Part shown: one piece after another, positions 21,894 through 34,173 of the stretch | Layout of the letters: each line of letters opens with the position of its first letter | How positions within the stretch are numbered: the stretch's first letter is position 1 | Position numbers and translations under genes: made by a program | The notes under the pieces: model-generated | The model's database searches: none | Seen by the model: the letters and a program-made list of their open reading frames with translations, nothing else | Told to the model about the DNA's origin: nothing | NCBI RefSeq assembly: GCF_964204645.1 | Contig: NC_134030.1 | Location: 124,001 to 188,000, forward strand | Length of the DNA stretch: 64,000 nt | Direction: 5' to 3' | DNA from: Tubulanus polymorphus | Taxonomy: Eukaryota > Nemertea > Palaeonemertea > Tubulaniformes > Tubulanidae

Positions 21894-24623
21894 ATGGATT
21901 TATATGTGCTGGCTGTTTGTTTGTTATTGGTGGTGTTACCACTAAAAACAGGTATGTAGGGGGATCACACATGACAGGTATGGAGGGGGATCACACATGA
22001 CAGGTATGGAGGGGATCACACATGACAGGTATGGAGGGGGATCACACATGACAGGTATGGAGGGATCACACATGACAGGTATGGAGGGGGTCACACATGA
22101 CAGGTATGGAGGGGGATCACACATGACAGGTATGTAGGGGGATCACACATGACAGGTATGGAGGGGGGTCACACATGACAGGTATGTAGGGGGATCACAC
22201 ATGACAGGTATGGAGGGGGGTCACACATGACAGGTATGGGGGGATCACACATGACAGGTATGGAGGGGGATCACACATGACAGGTATGTAGGGGGATCAC
22301 ACATGACAGGTATGGAGGGGGGTCACACATGACAGGTATGTAGGGGGATCACACATGACAGGTATGGAGGGGGGTCACACATGACAGGTATGTAGGGGGT
22401 CACACATGACAGGTATGGAGAGGGGTCACACATGACAGGTATGTAGGGGGATCACACATGACAGGTATGTAGGGGGTCACACATGACAGGTATGGAGGGG
22501 GATCACACATGACAGGTATGTAGGGGATCACACATGACAGGTATGGAGGGGGATCACACATGACAGGTATGTAGGGGGATCACACATGACAGGTATGGAG
22601 GGGATCACACATGACAGGTATGGAGGGGATCACACATGACAGGTATGTAGGGGGTCACACATGACAGGTATGGAGAGGGGTCACACATGACAGGTATGTA
22701 GGGGGATCACACATGACAGGTATGTAGGGGGTCACACATGACAGGTATGGAGGGGGATCACACATGACAGGTATGTAGGGGATCACACATGACAGGTATG
22801 GAGGGGGATCACACATGACAGGTATGTAGGGGGGTCACACATGACAGGTATGTAGGGGGATCACACATGACAGGTATGGAGGGGGGTCACACATGACAGG
22901 TATGTAGGGGGTCACACATGACAGGTATGGAGAGGGGTCACACATGACAGGTATGTAGGGGGATCACACATGACAGGTATGTAGGGGGTCACACATGACA
23001 GGTATGGAGGGGGATCACACATGACAGGTATGTAGGGGATCACACATGACAGGTATGGAGGGGGATCACACATGACAGGTATGTAGGGGGATCACACATG
23101 ACAGGTATGGAGGGGATCACACATGACAGGTATGGAGGGGGGTCACACATGACAGGTATGGAGGGGGGTCACACATGACAGGTATGGAGGGGGATCACAC
23201 ATGACAGGTATGGAGGGGGATCACACATGACAGGTATGGAGGGGGATCACACATGACAGGTATGGAGGGGGATCACACATGACAGGTATGGAGGGGGTCA
23301 CACATGACAGGTATGGAGGGGGATCACACATGACAGGTATGGAGGGGGATCACACATGACAGGTATGGAGGGGGATCACACATGACAGGTATGGAGGGGG
23401 ATCACACATGACAGGTATGGAGGGGGATCACACATGACAGGTATGAGGGGGGTCACACATGACAGGTATGGAGGGGGATCACACATGACAGGTATGGAGG
23501 GGGATCACACATGACAGGTATGGAGGGGGATCACACATGACAGGTATGGAGGGGGGGGGGGGTCACACATGACAGGTATGGAGGGGGATCACACATGACA
23601 GGTATGGAGGGGGATCACACATGACAGGTATGAGGGGGGTCACACATGACAGGTATGGAGGGGGATCACACATGACAGGTATGGAGGGGGGTCACACATG
23701 ACAGGTATGGAGGGGATCACACATGACAGGTATGGAGGGGGATCACACATGACAGGTATGAGGGGGGTCACACATGACAGGTATGGAGGGGATCACACAT
23801 GACAGGTATGTAGGGGGATCACACATGACAGGTATGTAGGGGATCACACATGACAGGTATGGAGGGGGATCACACAGTAGTTCATTTTCAATGTGAAGAA
23901 TCAAGTTTAACCCAACAATTGTAGAACTAGTTCCTGATGATACAAAACTTGATGAAGTTTCGATTTCAAATGTGTGTAGTTCTTTAGTTTTAAAGTAGTA
24001 TCACATTTATTATACAACTTACCCTCTCTAAACGACTGTTAACCATGAGCATAGATAGTCCTAGGTTGAGAATTAATGCCCTTATTGTCATAGTACCCTG
24101 GGTCATTGACTGTGTGGAATCGAGACGAGAATGGAGAGAGAGAGAGTAGAGAGGGGGTACAGGGAGAGAGAAAGGGAGAGAGGGAGAAGGGAGGAGAGAG
24201 GGAGATAATTTTCTTTGAAGTTTTGAATTGTCTCTATCATTTCACCATTATCATGAATGATATGAATTAGACAGTTTTTAAATAGATAATAGACAGCAGA
24301 CAGACAGCCTGAAAATAATCGATAACATCCTCGAACGCTAACAAAGAGATGATCATTATATCATTATATATAGTTGTATAGAACGTATGTATTACGTCAT
24401 ATAACTATTCGAACAGTGGGCGACATTAGTGACTGATTCTTTTATTGTAGATCAGGTATCGACAGCAACTACTGCAGTCCAGCCTACTACAACTACCACA
24501 GTCCAGCCTACTACAACTACCACAGTCCAGCCTACTACAACTACCACAGTCCAGCCTACTACAACTACCACAGTCCAGCCTACTACAACTACCACACTCC
24601 AGCCTACAAGTTATCATTTATAG
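21894..24623 (+). CDS. Truncated mucin-like secreted peptide, copy 1
   Basis: Exon 1 is 21894-21951 (58 nt, donor GTATGT) and exon 2 is 24451-24623 (acceptor TTTTATTGTAG), joined in phase 1. The product is 76 residues: a clear signal peptide (MDLYVLAVCLLLVVLPLKT), then DQVSTATTAVQP, four TTTTTVQP repeats, TTTTTLQP and the end TSYHL. The complete copy at 41296-45276 carries about 55 such repeats, a membrane span and a tail. Here the sequence leaves homology inside the repeat and reaches a stop five codons later, so the duplication breakpoint lies in the exon. It could still be secreted as a short O-glycosylated peptide or be a pseudogene. Confidence 0.55.
21952..23875 (+). repeat. Minisatellite of reiterated 5' splice sites, unit 1 (~74 copies)
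   Basis: The ~26-bp unit reads CAGGTATGGAGGGGGATCAC then ACATGA, with GGA/GTA and G4-G6 variants. It begins exactly at the signal-exon donor (AAAACAG followed by GTATGTAGG). Every copy therefore repeats a CAG/GTATG donor followed by a G-run. Copy numbers in the paralogous introns are about 16 (unit 2) and 48 (unit 3). Confidence 0.95.
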
Positions 24624-27266
24624 GATCGATGACATGAGGGATCAGTTACACAGTCGTGGCTCTTGGATTACAGACGACCAGTTTAAGACCATCTTAGTTC
24701 TGTTGTACAAATTTAACAACTTCAGATCAAAATCAAGATTCAAAAATATTTTTGGACTTAATAAGACTGTGAAACTGGGACCTGGGTCACTGGAACCAAT
24801 TAGATGTTCCAAGGTTATTTTTGAACCGATTTAACAATGAATTTCTCTTTGTCTTCGGAAATTAATAATGTAACAAATCAACATTGAGAAGAGACTTGTT
24901 TTTGAAATTGTTCTATAATCAAAATGGCAGCAATGAGCTCCATATATTCGACAGATACTAATGTAATTTAACTGTGCATCGTGTTCAATATAATGTTTAT
25001 AACTGTATCATTATGTTTTGCCGTCGGTTTCTTGAACAGCTAAATGTATAAAAACACAAAACACTTCGTATTAGATAAATAGTGAATCTGTTTACAGTAA
25101 CTCACAGACTTTGGTGGCTGAGTTCATTTTATTTGCACTTTCTTTCCAAAAGCTTTTCATTGACTTCTATTGAAGGTTTCTGTCAAAATCAGACAAGTGA
25201 CCTGTGTCTTACTGTAATTTTTCTTTTCTCTTGAAGTATGTTTTCATGTATGATATCAATAATCATTTTCAAACATTTCTGTATTAGTGATTATAACAAT
25301 AGTTATAGTTAGTTATGTGTTCAGAGTTTCTATCGATCCAAGGAAATTCATCACATGTTCCCAGGTTTACCACTCCGCACAACTATAGCCTCACATCTCC
25401 CCTTAGCTCCCACACGGATTCGAAACCTGGAAACATTGCTGATGCTGTTTGTAGTCTGAATTAACCGTACCACAAACAGATGTAGCCCTTAGAGTTCAGG
25501 CCTAAACCATGAGGTTAAATGAATTCGAGCTGGCTTTCCGCTTGGTGAACTAGAGGAACCTAAACGTAACTGGTTGTCAGACCTTTGAGGTAGAATAACC
25601 CAGACTGGATGACTGGTTCAATAGGTGGTAGTGGCGATCGTGGAGATGGTGGATGAGAAGGTGGAAATAGTGGATAGGGGGATGAGATGGTGGATAGGGG
25701 GATGAGATGGTGGATAGGGGGATGAGATGGTGGATATAGGGATGAGAAAGTGGATATGACGGTGATTGAATTGTCAGTCATAAGGGTGGTGGAGATGGCA
25801 GGGGTGATGATGATGCAGGGGAAGATGGTGGTGATGATGATACCACTCCACACAACTATGTGGAGCCTATGGTGATGATGATAACAATGGTGATGCTGAT
25901 GAATCTGGTAGGGATGGGACGGGGTAGAGCATGGTTATGACAGCTATGCTGGAGATGGCGGAGATGAGGCAGATGGTGATGATGGTAGTGATGGTGATGC
26001 TGACGGTCGTCCAGTCAACTAGTTGACCGGTCATCCGACCAGTCGACCAGTTGTCCAATCGTCCGACCAGTCGTCCGACCAGTATACCATGTAACATGTA
26101 CAGTCTTCGAATCACTTCAAAATAAAGAACCGAATCACAACCAACGCATGTAATATGTTCCTACACCCTGCACTATAAACCCGTATTCTAAAATTGGGCC
26201 CAGAATTTAAGTGTTACATTAATTTGCAACTTAAACTTAGTTCGTTTTCCTATGAATTAACTATAGTCGAGTCTTACAATCACAACTGTGCAACTGGGAT
26301 TTGACTCTTGAGTCAACTTCAACTAAAACCCGTCGAATTCTGGATCATGATGATACAAGTTAATCGCAGTTTCGGTTTCGATTTCAATTTTTCCATTTTA
26401 CCCTGACCAACCAATGCCTGACTGGAGAAAGGAGAAAAGAAAGAGAGGGGGGCATAGTGAGAGAGAGAGAGAAGGGAGGAGAGAGGGAGAGAAGGAGAAG
26501 GGAGGGGAGAGGGTAGGAGAGAGGGAGAAGGGAGGGGAGAGGGAGAGAATTTTCTTTGAAGTTTTGAATTGTCTCTATCATCTCACTATTATCATCGAAT
26601 GATATGAATTAGACAGTTTTCAAATAGATAATAGACAGCAGACAGACAGAGACAGCAAAGCTGTTTTTGTGTGCGAAAAACGTTGCGTCATTTGATTTTA
26701 ATAAAAATAAATTTCCTTTTTAAACATTTTAATGAGCATTTTATACATTTGCATATAGGTCGTTCACAATCAACTCGACATTCACTACTTGTTTTCATTG
26801 ACTTGAATCTGAAACTCGGTGCGCAGTGGTACCATGACGACACGTATGACGCAAGCACAACTACAGGCATAACGTGTTAAATCGTCTCTCCACAAAAACA
26901 TAGTCAGATAAAGTTTCATTAGTTAAAAGAAGGTAAGTAAAAGAATCACCACCTGATTATACACTGCGCAAGACATACCACCTGATTCATAGCTTTGCAA
27001 TTGCTTCTTTCGCTTTCGTTAATTTTGTATGAGTTTACAATATACACAGGTCTGGATCCAGCGATTTGGAATGGGGGGGGGGGGTGGACAAAACCTCCCA
27101 GCCCCCAAAAATTGTAGCTTCAAAATATTCATATAAAACACAGGCCAGGCATTGGTTTTCCTAGTGTGAGCAACTTGTTTAAGCCTAGCTGGTCGATACT
27201 ATAAGTATTTTCACTTAGTGACTCCAGTAACTCACACCAGGTGTCTCTCTATTTTCAGAGTAAATC
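24624..27266 (+). other. Region between unit 1 mucin and TRIM-like gene 2
   Basis: No gene. 24638-24782 is an inverted-repeat element. 24.64-25.5 kb is a diverged copy of the TRIM 3' flank seen at 20.58-21.26 kb, without the TRIM body. 25625-26000 holds irregular GATGGTGGATAGGGG and GATGATG repeats. 26430-26650 repeats the GA-rich block of 24.13-24.31 kb. A likely 5' UTR exon ends near 26932 (AAAAGAAG then GTAAG). A poly-G run is at about 27073. Confidence 0.6.
24638..24782. mobile_element. Inverted-repeat (MITE-like) element, variant
   Basis: Ends GGGATCAGTTACACAGTC and GACTGTGAAACTGGGACC, 145 bp. A near-identical copy is at 35417-35561. The interior resembles the 136-bp form (shared ACTT-GA-AC...CAAGATTCAA pieces), so these are two branches of one family. 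Confidence 0.55.
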
Positions 27267-28730
27267 ATGGCGCTTCAAAAGTCGATGAAGAATATTGAGA
27301 CGCACAAGAAAATGTTAACTGATCTTGTCGCTAATATCAGTAACACAACACAGGAGAGGATGGCTGAACTACTGAGTGTAGAACAAGATATTAAACTATC
27401 TGTGGACAACATGAAAATACAACTAGATGTTTGGTATGAAGAGTACAAGTCAAAGATTGATATCAGGCGACAGGAATTACAGGGAATCTCGAAGGATGCG
27501 CTGAAGAAGGTGACGAAATGTTTGAACAAGTTGACGATGTTTGAGTCGTCGCTGGAACAAGGTAAAATAGATGTAGAGGATATAGAAGAGTTCACTAATG
27601 ATCATATAAAGTTCGCTGTTGGTGATGTTGACGCATTGGTTGAAGCAACTCAAGTTGAAAATGTGAATATTTGTTTCAAGCCTAATGAAGTAGCACTTTC
27701 AAAATCAGTTGTTCTGGGAGAGTTGGATGAAGGCACAACTACTCGACAGGGAGCTGTGGGAGGGGTCGGAAGTGAGGCCGTAGCTGCGATAGAAGATCGT
27801 CCGAATAAAACCTTCGAAATTACTGAATTCAGGGGAAATGAAATTTCCAATAACAATGGTTTTATAACAGCCTTGCCGGATGGTAACATAATGCTTGATA
27901 GAGATACAATTGTGGATGAACGACTTGTTGAAATTGATACTGATTCAATATTTGTAAACATGTCGAATCTTTCTGTAGTAAGACTGGATTATGAAACTGA
28001 TTTGTTGTATGCGTTCTGCAAAGATACGGATAAGATAAGCGTCCACCGGTTTAGCTTAGTAACAACAGCAGCAGGAGCAGCAGCAGCAGCAGCAGCAGCC
28101 GGGCAACAGGTTTACAAGTGTACCGGGTTTGTCCCAACATTGCCTGGGATCATCAGCATTAATGCTTGTTTCATTACAAACAACCAGTTATACATTGGCA
28201 GCGAGAATGTACTTACGTATTTCAAAATCAAACCGGTCACCGCAGGAGCAGATACCAATACCAGGTTTATTGATAAACAATCAAAGATGGCGCTTACCGT
28301 TGATAGTACGATCAGAGATATCATAACAACACTGAACGCAGAAATTATTCTTGTCTGTTATATACGACATGACGATGGCAGCAGGGAAGAAGCAGTTCTG
28401 TATCATGTTACACAAGATGCTGCCCAACTTATTGTAAAACATAGAACGAACCTTTGCAAAAAGGGAACATATTCATTGGTCAGTCTGTTTTGTCCGACAA
28501 GTTCCTACATTATTGTGTTTATTTCTTTCGACAACAGTAAGACACTGGTTTATCAGATAAGAGTTAATACTGATGGTAGTTTATCGCATCCAAGTCCTAT
28601 CGGCGAAATCAACTTGTCAACATATCGAATTTGTCGTTTGAAATCCGACCCCAACACAATTTGTGCAATTGATTATCTTAATAGTTATATGGCGTCGTAT
28701 CGGGTCACAGAATCTGGAGGATTAGAATGA
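27267..28730 (+). CDS. TRIM-like coiled-coil/propeller protein, copy 2
   Basis: 487 residues, single coding exon, same layout as copy 1: coiled coil (~1-112), linker with VENVNICFKPNEVALSK, beta-rich C-terminal half. There is no RING or B-box, and the same in-frame TAA precedes the ATG. It differs from copy 1 by loss of VNM after SSL and by an eight-alanine run encoded by a GCA microsatellite (TTAAG then AAAAAAAA) between two blade-like segments. Only a handful of residues differ from copy 3 (for example HKKML/HKTML, SHPSP/SFPSP, NLSTYRI/NLLTDRI), implying recent duplication or gene conversion. AATAAA is at 29070-29075. The frame is intact, so it is probably expressed. Confidence 0.75.
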   Translation: MALQKSMKNIETHKKMLTDLVANISNTTQERMAELLSVEQDIKLSVDNMKIQLDVWYEEYKSKIDIRRQELQGISKDALKKVTKCLNKLTMFESSLEQGKIDVEDIEEFTNDHIKFAVGDVDALVEATQVENVNICFKPNEVALSKSVVLGELDEGTTTRQGAVGGVGSEAVAAIEDRPNKTFEITEFRGNEISNNNGFITALPDGNIMLDRDTIVDERLVEIDTDSIFVNMSNLSVVRLDYETDLLYAFCKDTDKISVHRFSLVTTAAGAAAAAAAAGQQVYKCTGFVPTLPGIISINACFITNNQLYIGSENVLTYFKIKPVTAGADTNTRFIDKQSKMALTVDSTIRDIITTLNAEIILVCYIRHDDGSREEAVLYHVTQDAAQLIVKHRTNLCKKGTYSLVSLFCPTSSYIIVFISFDNSKTLVYQIRVNTDGSLSHPSPIGEINLSTYRICRLKSDPNTICAIDYLNSYMASYRVTESGGLE

Positions 28731-29149
28731 ATACAATGAGACACGAGTAGTACTATCTAGGTTTAACTAGTATATCTGACACACGAGAGATTTCGTTACT
28801 ATTGTAGTTTCATCACTCACCTAATAGTAGTTGTAAATATACGTATCTAGATCAAAGGTCGAAAAACTAGTAAAAAAACTAGTCACACCTATAAAGTACT
28901 ATCCGTCTCTTCTATCCTACACCCGGTTTACACCAGGCTACTTTAAGAATGTGTTAGGTGTAACACGATATTTTGTTCAGTCTCTCGATATCCAAAACAA
29001 GCCGGACCCAATCGCTATAACGTGGTAGAAATCTGGTATAAACATGCCTGACTTTCCAAAGAGGACTTAAATAAAGTTGTAGTAAGCAAAAGTGATGTAA
29101 AATAAATAAATAAAAAGTTATTAGTAATATGATGAATAACAGACTCCCT

Positions 29150-29285
29150 GGGACCAGTTTCACAGTCGGGGCTCCAGTCCAGTCCTAACACCAGCTCAGT
29201 TCTGTAGATAATCTAACAACTTGAGACCAATCCTCAAGATTCAAGATCGCTTTCGGACTCAACTGAAGACTGTGAAACTGAGACC
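29150..29285. mobile_element. Inverted-repeat (MITE-like) element, unit 2
   Basis: Orthologue of the 20589-20724 element, with the same ends, in the 3' flank of TRIM-like gene 2. It was carried along by the segmental duplication. Confidence 0.6.
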
Positions 29286-29531
29286 TCCCGGATCACTATA
29301 ATCAATGGAATCAATTAAATGTTGTCAAGCTTATGTCTGTTCTGATATCGAGAATTCTTTGAATCAGGTTCAGAGGAATCCGCGATAAGGACATAACAAA
29401 TCATTGTAAGACGTTTAGTAACTTATAACTAATATTTCTTTATAATCTAAATGGCAGCGATGAAGCGCCATGTCCTCAATATATAAGTACTAATGTAATC
29501 TAACTGTATATTAGACCAAACAATCCTGGAT

Positions 29532-29963
29532 ATGTCAAAAATGATAAATATCCTTCGAAATACATTTCCCAGCGCTCAAATTAATGTATCTAGTATACTA
29601 CCGCGTAAAGGAAAAAGTAAGACCGCGCTAACCTACAATGACACTTCCTCAAAGATCAATAACTATCTTCGAAAGCTATGTGACAGTGAAAATCATTTGA
29701 ACTATATAGACAATGATTTGGTATTCCAACCAAATTTTTCAGTTAACCAGTCGTTATTTGATTCAACTGATAGGTCAGGAATCCATATTGGAATCGATGG
29801 TGCCAAAGAACTTACACAAGTCTTTCTTCGTGCATTAACACCGGATCAGAATAAAAAACGAACCAGAAGTCAGACATCATCATCCGATATTAGCCCAACT
29901 GTTCACATGGCCAAAAAGGACAGAATTTCAGTCCCGGATGATTTACCGATAACATCAGTCTAA
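29532..29963 (+). CDS. LINE ORF1, C-terminal part (SGNH/esterase-like)
   Basis: The frame is open from the 5' truncation point at 29511 to the TAA at 29961-29963. The pattern INVSSILPRKG, INNYLRKLCDSENHLNYID and SGIHIGIDGAKELTQVFLRA resembles the SGNH-hydrolase (esterase) domain found in ORF1 of CR1-like elements: a conserved SILPR strand, then INNYLR, then a final H-G-L-like helix. The N-terminus with any PHD or RNA-binding part is missing, so the apparent ATG at 29532 is not a true start. Confidence 0.75.
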   Translation: MSKMINILRNTFPSAQINVSSILPRKGKSKTALTYNDTSSKINNYLRKLCDSENHLNYIDNDLVFQPNFSVNQSLFDSTDRSGIHIGIDGAKELTQVFLRALTPDQNKKRTRSQTSSSDISPTVHMAKKDRISVPDDLPITSV

Positions 29964-29965
29964 TA

Positions 29966-32913
29966 ATGCTACCTATTAACGAGTATTATCTACCCTATAC
30001 TTATTCATCATCGACATCTTTAATAATAACAAATGTCAATACTTTGATGTAAACTCTACTGTAGAGTTTGAAAAGCAACATTTTTCAATCTGTGCTTTAA
30101 ACATTCGTAGTTGTAACAGAAATTTTGATACATTTTCATATTTTTTGAGCAATTTAAAAACTGACTTTTCTATTTTCGGGTTAACCGAAACCTGGACTAG
30201 CGAACTTCATGATAATGGCAGGCTGTATAATCTCCCAGGTATGAAAAGTGTTTTTAAGTGTAGAAAAAATTGTCAGGGAGGAGGTTTGGCCCTATTTTTC
30301 AAAGAAAGTTTTAATGTGAAACTTAGACCAGATCTATCCGAGGATAGAAATACTTTTGAATGTCTATTTATTGAATTGATTCTTGAAAAAGAAAAAAATA
30401 AATTAATTGGTCTGATCTATCGACCACCCGGACAAAGCATAAATGGCTTTAATAATGAATTAATTCCACTTTTAGTGAAACTTAATAGAGAAGACAAAGT
30501 ATGCTATCTTATGGGCGATTTCAATATCGATTTACTACAAGTTAACGCCCACAGACCAACTGATAACTATTTAGAAAATATGACTTCATTTGGGTTCATT
30601 CCATTAGTTGATAAACCCACAAGAATCACTCCCACATCCTCGACGCTTATAGATAATATTTTTTGTAACGATATTCGCCATGTGTTTAGTACGGGTATTA
30701 TTTGTACCGATATTTCGGATCATTTTCCTATTTTTACTGTCTGTAATCACCTTGAGCCCAAAATTGACCGAGAGGTGACTTCGAACAGAAACTATTGTGA
30801 ACGTAACATTTCAAAATTCAATAGAGCTCTTCTGGCCACTGATTGGTCGGATATCTATAGTAATGCAGACCCGCAACTCTCATACAGCGCATTTAACACT
30901 AAATTCATGGAATTATATAATGAATGTTTTCCTTTTTCAACTCCCCGTAAAATAAACGAAAATAAATTACATAAACCGTGGTTATCATCTGGATTATTGA
31001 AATGTATTAAACACAAAAATCGCTTGTACAGAAAATCTTTGCGTAATAGATCACATTTGAAAAATTATTTGAATTACAAACGTACCTTGTCTCGTACACT
31101 CAAATATGCCGAGAAAAAGTATTATGAGACTAAATTACTTGCAGCCAAATCCGACATGAAAAAATCATGGAATATCTTAAACAGTCTAATTGGAAAATCT
31201 TCCAATGATCGGTGTAGATTACCTTGCTCTTTCAAAAGGAACGGTATCGTTGTAAACGGCTATGAAAATATCGCTAATGAATTTAATTCTTTCTTTGTAA
31301 ATATTGGTAGCAACCTAGCCAATCAAATACCAGATACAGGTGTCCACTTCAGTGAATATCTGACAGATCCAGTAAATGAAAACTTTTTCTTTTTCCCGAC
31401 CCACCCTGATGAAATCAGTCAGATTGTAAATGATTTCTCACCCAGCAAAGGCGCTGGTGCTGATGGTTTCTCTGTAAAAGTAGTTAAGAAAATAATTGAT
31501 TCTGTAAAATACCCGCTAACTCATATATTTAACTGTAGCTTAAATTCCGGTATAGTGCCGGCTGAACTGAAGGTAGCGCGAATACGTCCACTCTATAAAG
31601 CTGGCAATAATGACTATTTTGATAATTACAGACCGATATCCGTACTGCCTTGCTTTTCTAAAATTCTCGAAAAGATAGTGTATAATCGATTAACCGAATA
31701 TTGTAACAAGTTTCATATCATTCAACCAAACCAGTTCGGCTTTCGAAAGAACCATTCAACTGCCATGGCCTTAACATTGATAACTGATGAAATTTCACAA
31801 AATTTAGAAGAAAACAAATCAACTATTGGGGTATTCTTAGATTTATCAAAAGCCTTTGACACCGTTGATCACGAAATCTTATTAAGAAAATTATGTTTTT
31901 ATGGAATAAGAGGCATCTCTAACAACTGGTTTGAAAACTATTTGAAGAATAGAAAACAATTTGTTCAAATTCAAAATTATAAATCCTCGTTATGTACCGT
32001 TAAAACTGGAGTACCCCAAGGCTCAATTTTAGGTCCCTTGCTTTTTTTATTATATGTAAACGACTGTATTAAATTTTCTAATGTGTTAAAACTTATATTG
32101 TTTGCCGATGACACAAATGCCTTTTATAGTGACATTAATTTAGACAGATTAGTACGTACAGTAAACATTGAATTATCAAAATTGTATACCTGGTTTCAAA
32201 CAAACAAGCTGTCATTAAATGTAAAGAAGACGTCATTTATGGTGTTCGGTAAACTATTGAAACATAACTTGAGAATATCAATTAACAATATAGAGATCAA
32301 ACAAGTCAATGTCACAAATTTTCTTGGAGTTTTTATTGACAGAAATTTAACCTGGGACGATCAAATAAAATCAGTTGAAAAAAAAGTTTCTCGAAGCATT
32401 GGTATAATAAATAGAGTAAGACATAAGCTGCCAGTGAGTTCTCTTCGTACCCTTTATTTGTCGCTTATTGATCCTTACCTCCAGTATTGTAACTTAGTTT
32501 GGGGACGAAATTTTGAAAATAAACTTCAGCCATTAATTGTATTGCAAAAAAGAGCTATCAGGCTAATTTCTAATTCCTATTATTTGGCGCACACTGACCC
32601 TATATTCAAAGCTTTTAATATCCTCAAGCTCAAAGATATCAATAAACTTCAGCTAGGTACTTTTATCTACAGATCTGTCCACTCCGAATTACCGAAATCA
32701 TTCGAAAATTATTGGAACCAAAATTTTCAAATCCACAGTCACAATACTCGGCGACGTCAAGATTTACAAACACTTTCTTTCAATAGTCTAAGAAGAAAAT
32801 TTTCAGTAAAAGTATCCGGCCCTTTACTTTGGAATAACATCAGTGAAAATCTAAAAAACATGGAAAATTCTAAACTGTTCCTAAGAAATTATAGAAAGCA
32901 ACTTTGTGCTTGA
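29966..32913 (+). CDS. LINE ORF2: AP endonuclease and reverse transcriptase, one frameshift
   Basis: The endonuclease starts at about 30090 (ALNIRSCNRN), then TETW, GDFNID (about 30510) and SDHFPI (about 30713), the catalytic motifs of APE-type nucleases. Reverse transcriptase motifs follow: ARIRPLYKAG, YRPISVLPCFSKILEK, FGFRKNHST, FLDLSKAFDTVDH, TGVPQGSILGPLLF and the active-site FADDT (32101). A C-terminal region has YLQYCNLVWG, QKRAIRLI and HNTRRRQ. The stop is at 32911-32913. The only plausible ATG (29966, 2 nt after the ORF1 stop) is in another frame: its frame runs to TGA/TAA at about 30049 and the main frame is open from 29980, so a shift of frame is needed near 30045. This could be decay or recoding. 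Confidence 0.93.
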
Positions 32914-33239
32914 TTTTATCATACAGTTATTCGAACTAAAATTATTGTTTTTGGAATATTTCAGAAAATAACTGGCTTATTAAATGATTATATCTTAATC
33001 AAGCTGTTATCATAGTTTACTTTGATTGCATTTTGTGTGTTAAGGGTTGACTGTGAGCATATTATTTTCTTTATTGCATTTCTCTTTTTTTCTTTTCTCT
33101 TTTGAGGGACCTGTTTTATACAAACTATTCCTTAGTTTCTACAGGCCCCTCCAGGTCTAATTTACTGTATTTTGTATTATGCTTTGTACACTATGCTGTA
33201 AATTATATTTGAAAAATAAAGTGTTCAAATCAAAATCAA

Positions 33240-34173
33240 TATATATGCAATTGTATCATATTCTGCCACCGGTTCTGTAAAAATCAGACACACGTGACCA
33301 GTATCGCACTATAGTTTTGCTTGTACCTATGATATTGATAATGAATATTATAAATTTATTAATCTGTATGAAAGTTATTGTTCAATGTTTCTATAAGGTC
33401 CAAGAAATTCATCATATATCGCCACAGTAGACGCTGTTTGGGAGCATGCGCACTGATTGAAAACAAAATGGCGGAAACTCTTCCTGCCCGGATTGACGGA
33501 ACCACAAAAACTGCAGCCCTAACCCGGAGCCCTTTCATGTGTAAACTATAGGGTAGAATAACCCTAATTTGAGGATACATCCGCGTGGCAACCGAGAGAG
33601 GAACCAATCTCGATCTCGGTATAATTCAGAGTTTATTGAGAAACAAAACCTACTGTTGATGATTACAACATTCATTGACTGATTGTTTCAGAGTTCAGAT
33701 TAAAAGTCACATTTATCAGAAAAGGGGAAATTACTCGATAAACTCTGATGAAATGAAACTGCAAATTTGATGTTTTCATCATCGACTGTTGGATTTCACC
33801 GAGCAACCAAAACAATGGAAATCTCGAATTAACCTCGATCTTCAACTCTTCAAGAAAGTTGATTAGTCTAAAATCACTAACAATACCAGGTGCGCAAAGT
33901 TTATAACACAAGAATTTGCTTAAAAAATTAAAAAAATTCTTTAAAAAAATGTAGACATAAAACTTGATATAAAACTAGTGAAACTATAAAAAAACGAATG
34001 AAGGAATTTTCAGCTATAATCGAAAGAAAGGGAAACGTTTGATTATGCTTATCTTTGTGAACTTAAAACTGATAACGACAAAGACAAGAACAGACTATAA
34101 ACACAATCACAGATCAAATACCTGTATGTAGAATCTAGCTGGTCATAGTGAAATATATATTATACCTGTGAGG
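33240..34173 (+). other. Flank before mucin-like gene 2
   Basis: Unique-unit sequence repeating 20960-21893, including the AAAATGGCGGAAACT block (about 33467). Two small deletions relative to unit 1 are visible (for example after GAGAGGAACC). No gene. Confidence 0.6.

Larger units (their letters stand above)
29511..33239 (+). mobile_element. Non-LTR retrotransposon (Jockey-superfamily/CR1-like LINE), 5'-truncated
   Basis: 3.73 kb insertion present only in unit 2. The empty site in unit 3 reads TAACTGTATATATGCAATTG. In unit 2 it is split as TAACTGTATA | element | TATATATGC, giving an apparent 4-bp TATA target duplication (its edges are ambiguous in the TA run). The element has the C-terminal part of ORF1, a full endonuclease plus reverse transcriptase ORF2, a ~325-bp 3' UTR with AATAAA near the end, and a CAAATCAAAATCAA tail. 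The clade (CR1, L2, Crack or Daphne-like) was not resolved. Confidence 0.95.

Noticed and set aside
29980-33239. The LINE ORF2 as a host gene
   Set aside because: Endonuclease and reverse transcriptase motifs, truncated ORF1, 3' tail and an empty site in sister units show a transposon insertion.
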